A stretch of 64,000 nt of DNA from Gynurincola endophyticus (GCF_003991195.1 NZ_RCWL01000003.1:372001-436000); one strand, 5' to 3'; positions 44,460 to 53,713 are shown, counted from the first letter of the stretch. Numbers and translations are program-made. The notes: generated by a model not told the origin, from the sequence alone.

Positions 44460-45154
44460 CTACCATTACGAATATAATTAATTGCGCTATAGTAGATGAC
44501 GAGCCGCTTCCTGTTGACCTGTTGAGCGATTATATAAACAGGACGCCCGGTTTGCAGCTGGTATGTGTTTTCAGAAATCCGCTTGAATTGTTACAAGCTA
44601 TGGAGCAGTATAATATCCATATTTTATTTCTTGATATGCAAATGCCTGAACTGACCGGGTTTCAACTTGCAAAGCTCTTGAAAGGTAGGTGTGAATTCGT
44701 TGTTACCACTGCTTATCCAAAATATGCTTTAGAAGGTTATGAGTATGATGTGGCAGATTACCTGTTAAAGCCGTTTAGTTTTGAACGTTTTCTGGCAGCG
44801 ATTAATAAATGCAAGAAGCGCTTGTTTCAAAAGTATCCTGAAGCAAATGATGAAGTATCACATTTTTTTGTGAAAACAGGTAACCGTTTGCGAAAAGTTT
44901 ATCATAAAGAGGTACTGTATCTGGAAGCTATGCGTGATTATATTGCTATTCACTTACCTGGTGAAAAAATAATGACTCTACAAAGTCTTAGCAGTTTCGA
45001 AGAACAGTTGCCCGCAGCATTCATCAGAATTCACCGGTCTTATATTATAAACACAGAAAAAATTGTCTATGTTGAAAAGAATGCTGTAATAATTGAAAGC
45101 ACTACATTGCCTATTGGTAGTAAATATCAGCATCGCTTATCCGATATAATTTAA
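44456..45154 (+). CDS. LytTR-family response regulator
   Basis: A 232-residue regulator. Receiver domain with acidic pair DDE (14-16), phosphoacceptor D60 (ILFLDMQMPELTG), K in LLKPFSF. The C-terminal LytTR DNA-binding domain (about 132-230) contains FFVKTGNRLRKVYHKEVLYLEA and FIRIHRSYIINTEKI. Overlaps the kinase gene by ATGA. LytTR proteins bind paired short repeats; the palindrome ahead of this operon is a candidate site for autoregulation. Confidence 0.93.
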   Translation: MTTITNIINCAIVDDEPLPVDLLSDYINRTPGLQLVCVFRNPLELLQAMEQYNIHILFLDMQMPELTGFQLAKLLKGRCEFVVTTAYPKYALEGYEYDVADYLLKPFSFERFLAAINKCKKRLFQKYPEANDEVSHFFVKTGNRLRKVYHKEVLYLEAMRDYIAIHLPGEKIMTLQSLSSFEEQLPAAFIRIHRSYIINTEKIVYVEKNAVIIESTTLPIGSKYQHRLSDII

Positions 45155-45210
45155 GAAATGAGAATAATCTTATTAAAGCAGTAGTGATTGGTTCTTTTAA
45201 GATAAAATAT

Positions 45211-45240
45211 AAAAGCCCCCAACTATAGTTGAGGGCTTTT
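45211..45240. terminator. bidirectional terminator between the LytTR and korA genes
   Basis: Stem AAAAGCCCCCAACT (45211-45224) / AGTTGAGGGCTTTT (45227-45240), one mismatch, 2-nt centre. T on both flanks. Confidence 0.8.
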
Positions 45241-45255
45241 AATATGATAGCGTCT

Positions 45256-47103
45256 TTACTTCAATAATTCTTTAATGTGCTCAATCAGCTCGCCTTTTGT
45301 AATCGGTATACCCATGATTTTATTATATCCTTTGGCATCTACCAAAAACTGGTCGCGGATAATTTTGATCAGCTGACCATTGTTGATCTCCGGAATCAAT
45401 ACATGTTTAAATCCTTTGATTAATTCGCCCATATTTTTAGGGAAAGGACGCATGTAGCGCATGTGCGCATGGCTGACCTTGTATCCCTCAGCCCTTAACT
45501 CACTTACTGCGGTTTTGATAGCTCCGTATGTACTTCCCCAGCCTAATACCAATACGTCTCCGGTAGCTTCACCACTGTCGAGTTGCTGATCAGGAATATA
45601 ATCGGCAATACGGTCTATTTTTTCCTGACGGATTTTTACCATTACCTGGTGATTTTCCGGGTCGTAGCTTACGTTGCCGGTGATATTTTGTTTTTCTAAT
45701 CCTCCGATACGGTGTTCCAGACCCGGTGTTCCGGGAATTGCCCACGGACGAACCAGTTTTTCATTTCTTAAATAAGGATAGAATTTATCTTCGTTTTCTT
45801 CTAATGCTGTTTTGAATTTTACTTCAATTTTAGCGAGGTCGTCTGCTTTCGGAAACTTCCATGGTTCCGCACCATTGGCAATATAACCGTCAGAAAGTAA
45901 AATTACAGGAGTCATATGCTCCACTGCAATACGTACTGCTTCAAAAGCAACTTCAAATGCATCGCTGGGGGTGGAGGCTGATATTACAGGCATCGGACAT
46001 TCTCCGTTTCTGCCATAATAGGCCTGTAACAAATCACTTTGTTCTGTTTTAGTCGGTAAACCGGTTGACGGTCCGCCTCTCTGTACATTTACAATCACTA
46101 ATGGAATTTCAAGCATTACTGCTAAACCCATCGCCTCAGTTTTTAGAGCCATACCGGGTCCGGAAGTAGTGGTAATTCCTAATGAACCTCCATAAGCTGC
46201 GCCAATGGCAGCAGCAATACCGGCAATTTCATCTTCAGCCTGGAATGTTCTTACACCGAATGATTTATGTTTACTCATTTCGTGTAAGATGTCAGAAGCA
46301 GGAGTAATCGGATAAGTACCGAGAAATAAAGGCAATTCGGCTTTTTGCGCAGCTGCGATGAGCCCTAAAGCTAAAGATTGATTACCCATGATAGAGCGGT
46401 AAACGCCGGGTTCCATCTTTGCTTTTTCTACTTTATATCTGCTGGTGAAAGTTTCAATAGTATCGCCATAGTGATAACCGGCTTTTAATGTACGGATATT
46501 ACTTTCTAATATTTCAGCTTTTTTGCCAAACTTCTCGGTTAAGAATTTGATCGTACTGTCCAGCTCCCTGTTGAACATCCAATAGAGATAACCCAACACG
46601 AACATGTTTTTAGCACGGTCTTTTTCTTTTGTTCCTAAAGTAATGTCTTTCAGTGCTTCACGGGTCATTTTAGTGACATCCATCTTTACCAGCTCATAAC
46701 CTTCCAGACTACCGTTTTCTAATGGATTTACTCCATCCTGATAATTCGCTAAACGGAGGTTTTTGGCATCGAAACCATCGGTATTGGCAATGATTTTTCC
46801 ACCTTTTTTGAGTGATTTCAGGTTTGCTTTTAATGCCGCGGCATTCATTGCTACCAGTACATCACATTCGTCACCGGGTGTATAAATGTTATCGCTTGAA
46901 AATCTTAATTGAAATCCACTCACCCCCGGCAAAGTTCCCTGGGGCGCACGGATTTCTGCGGGGAAATCCGGAAAAGTTGCTAAATCGATGCCTAATAAGG
47001 CAGTGTTATTGGTAAACTGGCTACCCGTTAACTGCATACCATCACCGGAATCACCGGCGAATTTTATCACAACATCTTTTAAAAGAGTCTCTTGTACACT
47101 CAT
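45256..47103 (-). CDS. korA: 2-oxoacid:ferredoxin oxidoreductase, fused gamma-alpha subunit
   Basis: A 615-residue subunit of a 2-oxoacid:acceptor oxidoreductase. Residues about 1-190 are the gamma domain (VIKFAGDSGDGMQLTGSQF, TFPDFPAEIRAPQGT); residues about 230-600 are the alpha (pyrimidine-binding) domain with TYPITPASDILHEMSK, FQAEDEIAGIAAAIGAAYGG and TTSGPGMALKTEAMG. This matches the KorA type acting on 2-oxoglutarate or branched 2-oxoacids with CoA and ferredoxin. The TPP-binding beta subunit (korB), normally adjacent, is absent on both sides within the window. Downstream neighbour is convergent. Confidence 0.9.
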   Translation of the reverse strand: MSVQETLLKDVVIKFAGDSGDGMQLTGSQFTNNTALLGIDLATFPDFPAEIRAPQGTLPGVSGFQLRFSSDNIYTPGDECDVLVAMNAAALKANLKSLKKGGKIIANTDGFDAKNLRLANYQDGVNPLENGSLEGYELVKMDVTKMTREALKDITLGTKEKDRAKNMFVLGYLYWMFNRELDSTIKFLTEKFGKKAEILESNIRTLKAGYHYGDTIETFTSRYKVEKAKMEPGVYRSIMGNQSLALGLIAAAQKAELPLFLGTYPITPASDILHEMSKHKSFGVRTFQAEDEIAGIAAAIGAAYGGSLGITTTSGPGMALKTEAMGLAVMLEIPLVIVNVQRGGPSTGLPTKTEQSDLLQAYYGRNGECPMPVISASTPSDAFEVAFEAVRIAVEHMTPVILLSDGYIANGAEPWKFPKADDLAKIEVKFKTALEENEDKFYPYLRNEKLVRPWAIPGTPGLEHRIGGLEKQNITGNVSYDPENHQVMVKIRQEKIDRIADYIPDQQLDSGEATGDVLVLGWGSTYGAIKTAVSELRAEGYKVSHAHMRYMRPFPKNMGELIKGFKHVLIPEINNGQLIKIIRDQFLVDAKGYNKIMGIPITKGELIEHIKELLK

Positions 47104-47346
47104 TCTTGAAAATTATGGGCTCAAAATTACTATAAGTCTGCTGAATTGCAGCCAATATCACAGGATATACTTTTATTGACAATCCAGAACCCGAATTGTT
47201 GCCTGATTAGACAGATATTATGACAAAACCATAAGACTAACCATTCAGAAATTAAGAAATGGAGAAACGGACGCATGAGGTTTAACTTTTTTTCATAACC
47301 TGCTTAGTGCCTGAATTTCTGAATCTCTGAATGAAATCAGAACACA
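47104..47346. repeat. intergenic gap with an imperfect inverted AT-rich repeat
   Basis: ATTCAGAAATT (about 47243-47253) is repeated in inverse as AATTTCTGAAT (about 47315-47325), with further ATTCAG-like units nearby. ACCATTCAGAAATT recurs at about 53637. No gene is seen in the gap. Confidence 0.5.
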
Positions 47347-47372
47347 AAATACCCCGGATTTCCGGGGTATTT
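47347..47372 (-). terminator. intrinsic terminator of the GH3/beta-lactamase gene
   Basis: 12-bp stem AAATACCCCGGA / TCCGGGGTATTT with a very short loop, directly after the stop codon on the minus strand, T-rich beyond. Confidence 0.75.
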
Positions 47373-47373
47373 A

Positions 47374-50277
47374 TTATTTTTCAATTGCTTTATAAATAGC
47401 TTCATGCACTTTAGGCCTAACCGACATTCTCAGGAATTTACCGGTATCCGCACTGTTTACACGGTTTGATAAAAAAATGAAGATTAAATCTTTTTCAGGG
47501 TCTATCCAGATACAGGTTCCTGTGAAACCCGTATGGCCGAAAGTACTTAAACTGGCAGATGCTGTAGGGTAAGCTTCCGCTCTGGTTGCATTATCTTTTT
47601 CAGGTTTATCAAACCCTAAACCTCGTCTGCTGATCTGACTATGATAATCTGTAAAATAGTCTACTGTAGATTTTCTGAAAAAGCGTGTACCGTTCAGTTC
47701 GCCACCATTTAATAATACCTGTGCTAACACGGCGAGGTCTCCTGCATTACTGAAAAGGCCTGCATGTCCTGCTATACCGCCGAACATAGCGGCACCAGGG
47801 TCATGAACATATCCCTGAATTAACTGTCCTCTGAACATTTTTTCAGCTTCTGTAGGTGCTATATAGCTTTTAGGAAAACGCTTTAACGGATTAAAACCGG
47901 TGCTCTTCATTCCCAACGGTTCGTAAAAAGTTTTGACAGTATAATCGTTCAAACTCATTCCGGTAATAGCTTCTACTATTAACCCCAGAAAAATAAAATC
48001 ATTGTCAGAGTAAATATATTTTTTATCTTTTTCGAGTGGGCTTTGCAGAATACGTGTATACATTGTATCGATGAAATCTTTTCTCAGATACAATTGATCA
48101 GCTACCTGTATAGAACCGTCCTGCGGTTTTTGTGAAAAGTAAGGAACGGTTGCCAGTTTTGTTTTCGGATCAATGGTTTCCTGATAAAAAGGTATGAAAG
48201 ATTTAAGTCTGGCTTCGTGTAAAAGCACATCCCACAATTTTAAATTTGCTTTGTCAGACCCTTTCGTCCAGGCCAGGTAATCGCCTAATGTTTTTTGTAA
48301 ATCGAGTTTACCTTCATCGTATAATTTCATCACTGCTACTGTGGTGGCCATCACTTTTGTAATGGAAGCGAGGTCATATATTGTTTCGGGGTATACCGGA
48401 TCATTACTGATATAACTGGTTTTTCCATATCCTTTTTCAAAAATGATTTTACCGTTTTTAGCTACCAGTACAACCCCTCCCGGAATGGCTTCTTTCTGAA
48501 TTGCATCATGCATAATACTGTCGATCGAATGATTCATCTGAAAAGTATTTATGCCTACTTCAGATGGAATAACCGTTGGAAGGGCGCGCGTGGTAACAAT
48601 GCCATCTCCGGCTTTGAATGAATCACAAGCTGTAATGGGTAAACGGCCGGCAGGGTTAAATCTTCCGAGTAACAGGTCGGCTGCTGCCTGTTGAGTAAGC
48701 GGGTCGTCGTCGTAGCAGGCAATGACGGCAGTTGCACCGCAAAAATTGGATAGTGCATACGGATTGCCAAAGGCCAATGTAATGGTTTTGTGCTGTAGTT
48801 GTAATCCTAACATTAACGACAATGCCGAATGGCTGATACCATAGTTGTTTGCCGGAACACGGCTGTATTGATGCAGGCCGATTACTACTACATCGTATTG
48901 ATCTTTCAGGTATTCTAGCATTGGTTTTACCTTGCTTTGTTCCATTTTATAATCAACAAAGTAGGTATGCGCATTATAATTTTCTCTCATTTTTTGAGCG
49001 AAAACATTTTCAGCCTTTAATCCGATTCCTACATAAGCAACGCGTTTGTTCGGAAGTAGAGGAAAGATGGCCGGGTCATTATTTCGTAAAAGGGTGATCG
49101 CATTTTCAGCAATCAGCCGGCGCATATCATCTATTGAAGCATTTAAATCAGCTGTTAAGTTTTCGGTATTGATGGGTTGATAGTTGTTCAATCCTACCTG
49201 ATATTTTGCATATAAAACACGTTTCACTGCCTGATCAAGCGTTGCCCATTTCAAGCGTTTTTTGCGAATTGCTTTTTTTACTTTTTCAATCGTTAAATCT
49301 ATATCTTCCGGTAAACACAACATATCGTTTCCGGCCACCAAAGCTTCTACCGAACCTTCAGCTTCAGGAAAGTTTTTGGTCAAACCTTTCATCTCTAATC
49401 CATCCGTAACAATAATACCCTGAAAGCCTATTTCTTTTCTCAGTAAATCATTCACTGCTTTTGCTGATGTAGAAGTAGGGCGTTTTACATCTTTGTCAAT
49501 AGAAGGAACGGCCAGGTGGGCAATCATCATCGAACCAACACCGGCTTTAGATAATTCTCTGAAGGGATATAGCTCTAATGCTTCCAGTTCAGGCATTGAT
49601 TTATTAATAACGGGTAAATCGTAGTGAGAATCTACCGAAACATCTCCGTGTCCCGGAAAGTGCTTTGCAGTAGCAATGATGCCGTTATCCTGCATTCCTT
49701 TCATGTATTGAATGCCGTAAGCCGCCACTTTGTATTTATCTTCTCCGAATGACCGGTCGTTGATCACCGGATTCATCGGGTTATTGTTAACATCAATCAC
49801 CGGAGCATAATTAATATGCACGCCCATTCTTTTCAGTTGTTCGGCTACGACGCGCCCATATTCGTATATTAATGAAGGATCCTGAACGGCTCCGAGCATC
49901 ATTTGCCGGGGGAGTGATTTAACACTGTCCATCCGCATTCCTAATCCCCATTCGGCGTCTACGGCAACTATGATAGGCGTTTTTGCAAGGGCCTGCATTT
50001 CGTTTAATAAGTTAGCCTGACGAACCGGATCTCCCTGAAAGAGGCAGATTCCACCGATATTGTACTTGTCAATTGCCCGTCTCACCAGTGAATCCTGAAA
50101 AATTGCAGTACGGTTAGGACCGAGTGAGGATAAGCGCACGACCATTAATTGTCCAATTTTCTGATCATTTGTGAGCGTTTTAAACACACTGTCTACCCAT
50201 CGGGTAGCGGCGGCATCCTGGGCGATTGACGTAGCAGCAGACGCTACAAAAGCAACAATCATCAATAGTTTCTTCAT
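47374..50277 (-). CDS. GH3 (NagZ-like) beta-N-acetylglucosaminidase fused to a serine beta-lactamase-like domain
   Basis: A 967-residue secreted fusion: signal peptide MKKLLMIVAFVASAATSIAQ; GH3 domain about 25-370 with the NagZ motif KHFPGHGDVSVDSH (205-218; acid/base His-Asp) and nucleophile D292 in IIVTDGLEMKG; a GH3 C-terminal domain about 390-560; and a class C beta-lactamase/PBP-like domain about 575-960 with SxxK (SITK, near 638), YSDN (near 757) and HTG (near 912). GH3 of this type releases GlcNAc from peptidoglycan. This architecture recurs in Bacteroidota, and peptidoglycan turnover is the likely role. Own terminator; no partner gene adjacent. Confidence 0.92.
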   Translation of the reverse strand: MKKLLMIVAFVASAATSIAQDAAATRWVDSVFKTLTNDQKIGQLMVVRLSSLGPNRTAIFQDSLVRRAIDKYNIGGICLFQGDPVRQANLLNEMQALAKTPIIVAVDAEWGLGMRMDSVKSLPRQMMLGAVQDPSLIYEYGRVVAEQLKRMGVHINYAPVIDVNNNPMNPVINDRSFGEDKYKVAAYGIQYMKGMQDNGIIATAKHFPGHGDVSVDSHYDLPVINKSMPELEALELYPFRELSKAGVGSMMIAHLAVPSIDKDVKRPTSTSAKAVNDLLRKEIGFQGIIVTDGLEMKGLTKNFPEAEGSVEALVAGNDMLCLPEDIDLTIEKVKKAIRKKRLKWATLDQAVKRVLYAKYQVGLNNYQPINTENLTADLNASIDDMRRLIAENAITLLRNNDPAIFPLLPNKRVAYVGIGLKAENVFAQKMRENYNAHTYFVDYKMEQSKVKPMLEYLKDQYDVVVIGLHQYSRVPANNYGISHSALSLMLGLQLQHKTITLAFGNPYALSNFCGATAVIACYDDDPLTQQAAADLLLGRFNPAGRLPITACDSFKAGDGIVTTRALPTVIPSEVGINTFQMNHSIDSIMHDAIQKEAIPGGVVLVAKNGKIIFEKGYGKTSYISNDPVYPETIYDLASITKVMATTVAVMKLYDEGKLDLQKTLGDYLAWTKGSDKANLKLWDVLLHEARLKSFIPFYQETIDPKTKLATVPYFSQKPQDGSIQVADQLYLRKDFIDTMYTRILQSPLEKDKKYIYSDNDFIFLGLIVEAITGMSLNDYTVKTFYEPLGMKSTGFNPLKRFPKSYIAPTEAEKMFRGQLIQGYVHDPGAAMFGGIAGHAGLFSNAGDLAVLAQVLLNGGELNGTRFFRKSTVDYFTDYHSQISRRGLGFDKPEKDNATRAEAYPTASASLSTFGHTGFTGTCIWIDPEKDLIFIFLSNRVNSADTGKFLRMSVRPKVHEAIYKAIEK

Positions 50278-50404
50278 TTCTGAGCGATTTTACTACTGTA
50301 AATTAGGTAGAAACAAGCACATTGTGCGGATTTTTGTAATTATTTGCTGTATTCTTTCGGATTGAAAAGTATAAAAGATCTATAGAAATTTTGAGGAAAG
50401 GTTT

Positions 50405-50432
50405 TTGAGAGCAGTAGGATAACGTATTTTTG
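50405..50432 (+). promoter_or_regulatory. probable promoter of mutL
   Basis: TTG (50405-50407), 17-nt spacer, TATTTTTG (50425-50432), about 20 nt before the mutL start. Confidence 0.55.
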
Positions 50433-50452
50433 CCATCATAAAATTGTAACAT

Positions 50453-52405
50453 TTGTCGAATACGATTCATCTTTTACCAGATAATATAGCCAACCAGATT
50501 GCTGCAGGCGAAGTTATTCAACGACCTTCCAGCGCAGTAAAAGAGTTGTTAGAAAATGCAGTGGATGCAGGCGCTACCGAAATAAAACTGATCATTCAGG
50601 ATGCCGGTAAAGCACTGATTCAAGTGATCGATAACGGTAAGGGAATGAGTGAAGCGGATGCCCGGCTCTGTTTTGAGCGGCACGCTACTTCTAAAATTCA
50701 ACAAATTGAAGATTTGTTTAATATTAAAACCATGGGCTTCCGGGGTGAGGCATTAGCTTCAATTGCAGCAGTAGCACAGGTTGAGCTTAAAAGTAAAACA
50801 GCCGGTGCTGAACATGGGGTTTTAATCGAAGTAGAGAATAGTAAGATCATTCATGAAGAACCGGTAGCTATGAATACAGGTACCAGTATCGCCATGAAAA
50901 ATCTGTTTTTTAATATTCCTGCCCGCAGAAATTTTCTTAAAAGTAATTCTGCGGAAATGCGCCATATAGTAGATGAATTTATACGTGTAGCTTTGTCATT
51001 TCCGAATATTTTCTTTTCGTTGACTAATAACGGACAGGAAATGTTTCATCTCGAAACGGGTACGCTCAAGCAGCGCATTATTCAGCTTTTAGGCAATCAG
51101 TACAATGCAAAAGTGGTAACGGTTCAGGAAAAGACCGACTACATGAATATCTATGGTTTTGTAGGAAAACCAGCCACTGCTAAAAAAACAAGAGGCGATC
51201 AGTATTTCTTTGTCAACAACAGGTTTATCAAAAGCGGATACCTGAATCATGCCGTTATGAATGCTTTTCAGGAGTTATTACCGGCCGATAGTTTTCCGAT
51301 GTATGTACTGTTTATCGATCTTGATCCTTCTGAAGTGGATATCAACGTGCATCCCACTAAACAGGAAATTAAATTTACTGATGAAAAAATAGTGTATGCT
51401 TTTGTACAGGCTGCTATTAAACATGCGTTGGCACAGTTTAGCGTTACACCTACTTTAGAGTTTGATCTCGATCCGAATATTCAACAATTAGATGCTGTAG
51501 CAAAACCTTTCACGGAAGAACAACAATCTGCTGCCAGTGCTTCCAGTCTGGCGCAGAATTTTTCACAGAAACACCAGGCACATTTTATTCAGCCGCGATC
51601 AGATAAACCTGAAAAAAACTGGCAATCGTTTTTTACCGGTGCCGGAAGTCATACAGGGTCTGGTAAGTCATCTAATTTCCCCGATTTTCCGGCAACTTCA
51701 TCTGATAATCCGACAGGGGAAAAGTTTGAATCATTGTTAGATCAGCTGAAGAAAAATACGACCGATACTTTTGAGTATGAACAACCGGCGACCTTTAGTT
51801 ATGCCCGTACCGGACTTGCATTGGAGCTGAACGAAAGTAATCCCTGTATACAAATTCAGGGTGGTCATATACTGGCGAGTACTAACAGAGGTTTTATTGT
51901 TGTACATCAGCACTACGCACATGAACGGGTGTTGTATGAACGTTTTCAATCAAGTTCTGTTGAACGGCCGATACCTGTACAACAAAGCTTATTCCCCCTT
52001 ACTCTACATCTAAGCGTTCAGGATGCTGTTTTGTTAGAGGAATTAATCAGTGAATTATTGCCATTAGGCTATAAAATAGAACCCTTCGGGCAGCAAACAT
52101 TTTTGATTCAGGGAAGCCCGGCAGACGTAGAGGAAGGAAATGCAAAATTGATTATTGAGCAGGTTATTGAGCAGTTTAAGCATTCTACTACCGAGTATAA
52201 ACTATCTAACAGAGAAAAGTTGTTACGAACCCTGGCAAAACAACAAGCGATTAAAACAGGATCTTACTTATCAGATGTAGAAATGAAGCAGCTTGTACAA
52301 GACCTTTTAAATTGTAACCAGCCGAATGTTACTTCAGGAGGAAACCCTACCTATATCGAATTCAAAACAGATTATATCGCTCAGATGTTTAAAACAGCGA
52401 GATAG
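50453..52405 (+). CDS. mutL: DNA mismatch repair protein MutL
   Basis: A 650-residue ATPase coordinating mismatch repair. N-terminal GHKL motifs: LLENAVDAGAT, IDNGKGM, TMGFRGEALASI and GTSIAMKNLFFNIPARRNFLKS. The only usable start is TTG at 50453, as a stop lies two codons upstream. In the C-terminal dimerisation domain, the endonuclease motif DQHA(x2)E(x4)E appears as HQHYAHERVLYE (Asp replaced by His), and the late CPHGRP-like metal motif reads TSGGNP. Nicking activity is therefore doubtful. Preceded by a probable promoter. Confidence 0.95.
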   Translation: MSNTIHLLPDNIANQIAAGEVIQRPSSAVKELLENAVDAGATEIKLIIQDAGKALIQVIDNGKGMSEADARLCFERHATSKIQQIEDLFNIKTMGFRGEALASIAAVAQVELKSKTAGAEHGVLIEVENSKIIHEEPVAMNTGTSIAMKNLFFNIPARRNFLKSNSAEMRHIVDEFIRVALSFPNIFFSLTNNGQEMFHLETGTLKQRIIQLLGNQYNAKVVTVQEKTDYMNIYGFVGKPATAKKTRGDQYFFVNNRFIKSGYLNHAVMNAFQELLPADSFPMYVLFIDLDPSEVDINVHPTKQEIKFTDEKIVYAFVQAAIKHALAQFSVTPTLEFDLDPNIQQLDAVAKPFTEEQQSAASASSLAQNFSQKHQAHFIQPRSDKPEKNWQSFFTGAGSHTGSGKSSNFPDFPATSSDNPTGEKFESLLDQLKKNTTDTFEYEQPATFSYARTGLALELNESNPCIQIQGGHILASTNRGFIVVHQHYAHERVLYERFQSSSVERPIPVQQSLFPLTLHLSVQDAVLLEELISELLPLGYKIEPFGQQTFLIQGSPADVEEGNAKLIIEQVIEQFKHSTTEYKLSNREKLLRTLAKQQAIKTGSYLSDVEMKQLVQDLLNCNQPNVTSGGNPTYIEFKTDYIAQMFKTAR

Positions 52406-52440
52406 GAAGTAGATAATTAATAATTAAGAGTTAGAAGTGC
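52406..52440. repeat. short AT-rich repeat after mutL
   Basis: A degenerate GATAATTAATAATTAAGAG unit just downstream of mutL, of the type also seen at 4234, 24871, 61699 and 61772. Confidence 0.35.
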
Positions 52441-52462
52441 TGATAAATTGATTATAAAAGAA

Positions 52463-52497
52463 AACCCCGGAGTGAAAACTTCGGGGTTCATTTTTTC
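52463..52497. terminator. terminator between mutL and the second barrel gene
   Basis: Stem AACCCCGGA (52463-52471) / TTCGGGGTT (52480-52488) with one G-U pair, 8-nt loop, T run on plus to 52497; A run on the left serves the minus strand. Confidence 0.75.
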
Positions 52498-52513
52498 AAT
52501 TTATAACGAAGAA

Positions 52514-53359
52514 CTATAGAGAATTGAAACGAAGGCCAACTGTAAATGGAGTTACATCTAAATGATCTTTAAACATACTTTTGGTAGCTACTGCACCATA
52601 CAGTTTCAGGTGGCCCAGGGTTACTTCGCCTACATAAGAGATCTTAACCGGGTTTAAGTTGAAGTCAACTCTGTCTTTTGTTTTTCCACCTGGAGAAGTA
52701 ATGGTTTTTTGTTTTGCAGTGTACAAATAACCTGCTGCAATACCGGCAGAGATTCCGTAGGTTCTGCCGTTCTTTTTAGCAAAATCCCAGTTTAACATTA
52801 CAGGAACGGTTAAGTAGTCGGCACGTAATTTATTTTTGCTATAACCTCTGCTGTTGTCTAATGTAATATGATCGTATGGTTCCTCATTGAATAATACAGG
52901 TTTTTTGAATCTGTAATTATTTGACTCAATACCGATTGCATATTTTAAGTTTAGCTTATGATTAACGATGTTTACTTTTTGAGAAACAATCCACAAGTTA
53001 AAGTTGATAGACTTTCCATCTCTTAAATCTAACCAGTCTTTAGTAGCACCCGGTGCAATACCATTCGTTGGATTTTGTACGCCTGCGCCTGAATAATTTG
53101 TTTGATCACTCCAGTTGCTTATTCCAAGGTCAAATGCAAACCAGGTAGTGGCAATGTTTTTAGGTTTTCTGGGTGTAAAGTCAACCGTAACAATTGTTTT
53201 GTCATTTTTCGTTTGTGGTCCGCCGGTAGAGTCAACCGGAATAGTTCCGTTTGATTTAACAATAATGATATTTCCGATTCTTACCGTATCTGTATTCTGA
53301 GCGTCCATTTGTGATGCGAACAGTACGATTCCCATAAGGAGTAAAATTCCTTTTTTCAT
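52514..53359 (-). CDS. outer-membrane beta-barrel protein, second paralogue
   Basis: A 281-residue secreted protein: signal peptide MKKGILLLMGIVLFASQMDAQ, a short linker with VDSTGGPQ, then alternating strands (FAFDLGISNWSDQTNY, SINFNLWIVSQKVNI, LKYAIGIESNNYRF, LTVPVMLNWDF, YGISAGIAAGYLY, LYGAVATKSMF) and a final strand ending GLRFNSL, the pattern of a small outer-membrane beta-barrel. It is about two-thirds identical by eye to the gene at 53766. The start chosen (53359) matches the paralogue's MKKG start. Its 5' region contains a decayed copy of the anti-sigma gene's 3' end. No specific function known. Confidence 0.8.
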   Translation of the reverse strand: MKKGILLLMGIVLFASQMDAQNTDTVRIGNIIIVKSNGTIPVDSTGGPQTKNDKTIVTVDFTPRKPKNIATTWFAFDLGISNWSDQTNYSGAGVQNPTNGIAPGATKDWLDLRDGKSINFNLWIVSQKVNIVNHKLNLKYAIGIESNNYRFKKPVLFNEEPYDHITLDNSRGYSKNKLRADYLTVPVMLNWDFAKKNGRTYGISAGIAAGYLYTAKQKTITSPGGKTKDRVDFNLNPVKISYVGEVTLGHLKLYGAVATKSMFKDHLDVTPFTVGLRFNSL

Positions 53360-53385
53360 GATCAAAAAATTAATAAGTTAAAAGA

Positions 53386-53480
53386 TTATTTAAAATGAGT
53401 TGATTGCATTGACTTTTGTTAGATCGAAGGTTGAATGTTTCGCGATATACTTTCAGTGTTCGCTCTAACGGTAAAGCTGG
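53386..53480 (-). pseudogene. decayed duplicate of the anti-sigma gene 3' end
   Basis: This stretch aligns with the last approximately 85-90 bp of the anti-sigma gene (54630-54715): shared segments include TTATTTAAAATGA (53386-53398), TTTGTTAG, ATTTCGCG/TTTCGCG and ACTTTCA in the same order. The frame ends in the same HFK-stop but carries an internal stop (TAA) before it. It shows that the tandem duplication that made the second barrel gene carried along the end of the anti-sigma gene, which then decayed. Beyond about 53480 similarity fades. Confidence 0.65.
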
Positions 53481-53713
53481 TGTAAATAAAATCTTCAGAG
53501 TTGTGATTTGTTTTCTGAAGCGTTATTTATTGTTATACGCGTACGGAGATTGAAATGTTACAGATGACCTGAAGTTTTTTTATTTTTTTTGAGCAGTTTA
53601 ATCAGAGAGATTTTTATAGAGAAGCAGTGTTGATGAAACCATTCAGAAATTGAGGAGTTAAGAAGAATATACTTTAATTCTTCATGGGTAAAAAATAACA
53701 TCTTTAAAATGAA
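53481..53713. other. intergenic region upstream of the second barrel gene
   Basis: No gene seen. It contains a T-run-rich low-complexity stretch at about 53575-53591 and an ACCATTCAGAAATT repeat copy at about 53637, followed by an AGAATATACTTTAATTCTT near-palindrome. I find no convincing promoter for the second barrel gene. Confidence 0.4.

Noticed and set aside
51737-51949. Opposite-strand open frames within mutL, korA, acs and other genes
   Set aside because: They lie within strongly supported genes, have no promoter or terminator of their own and no recognisable motifs.
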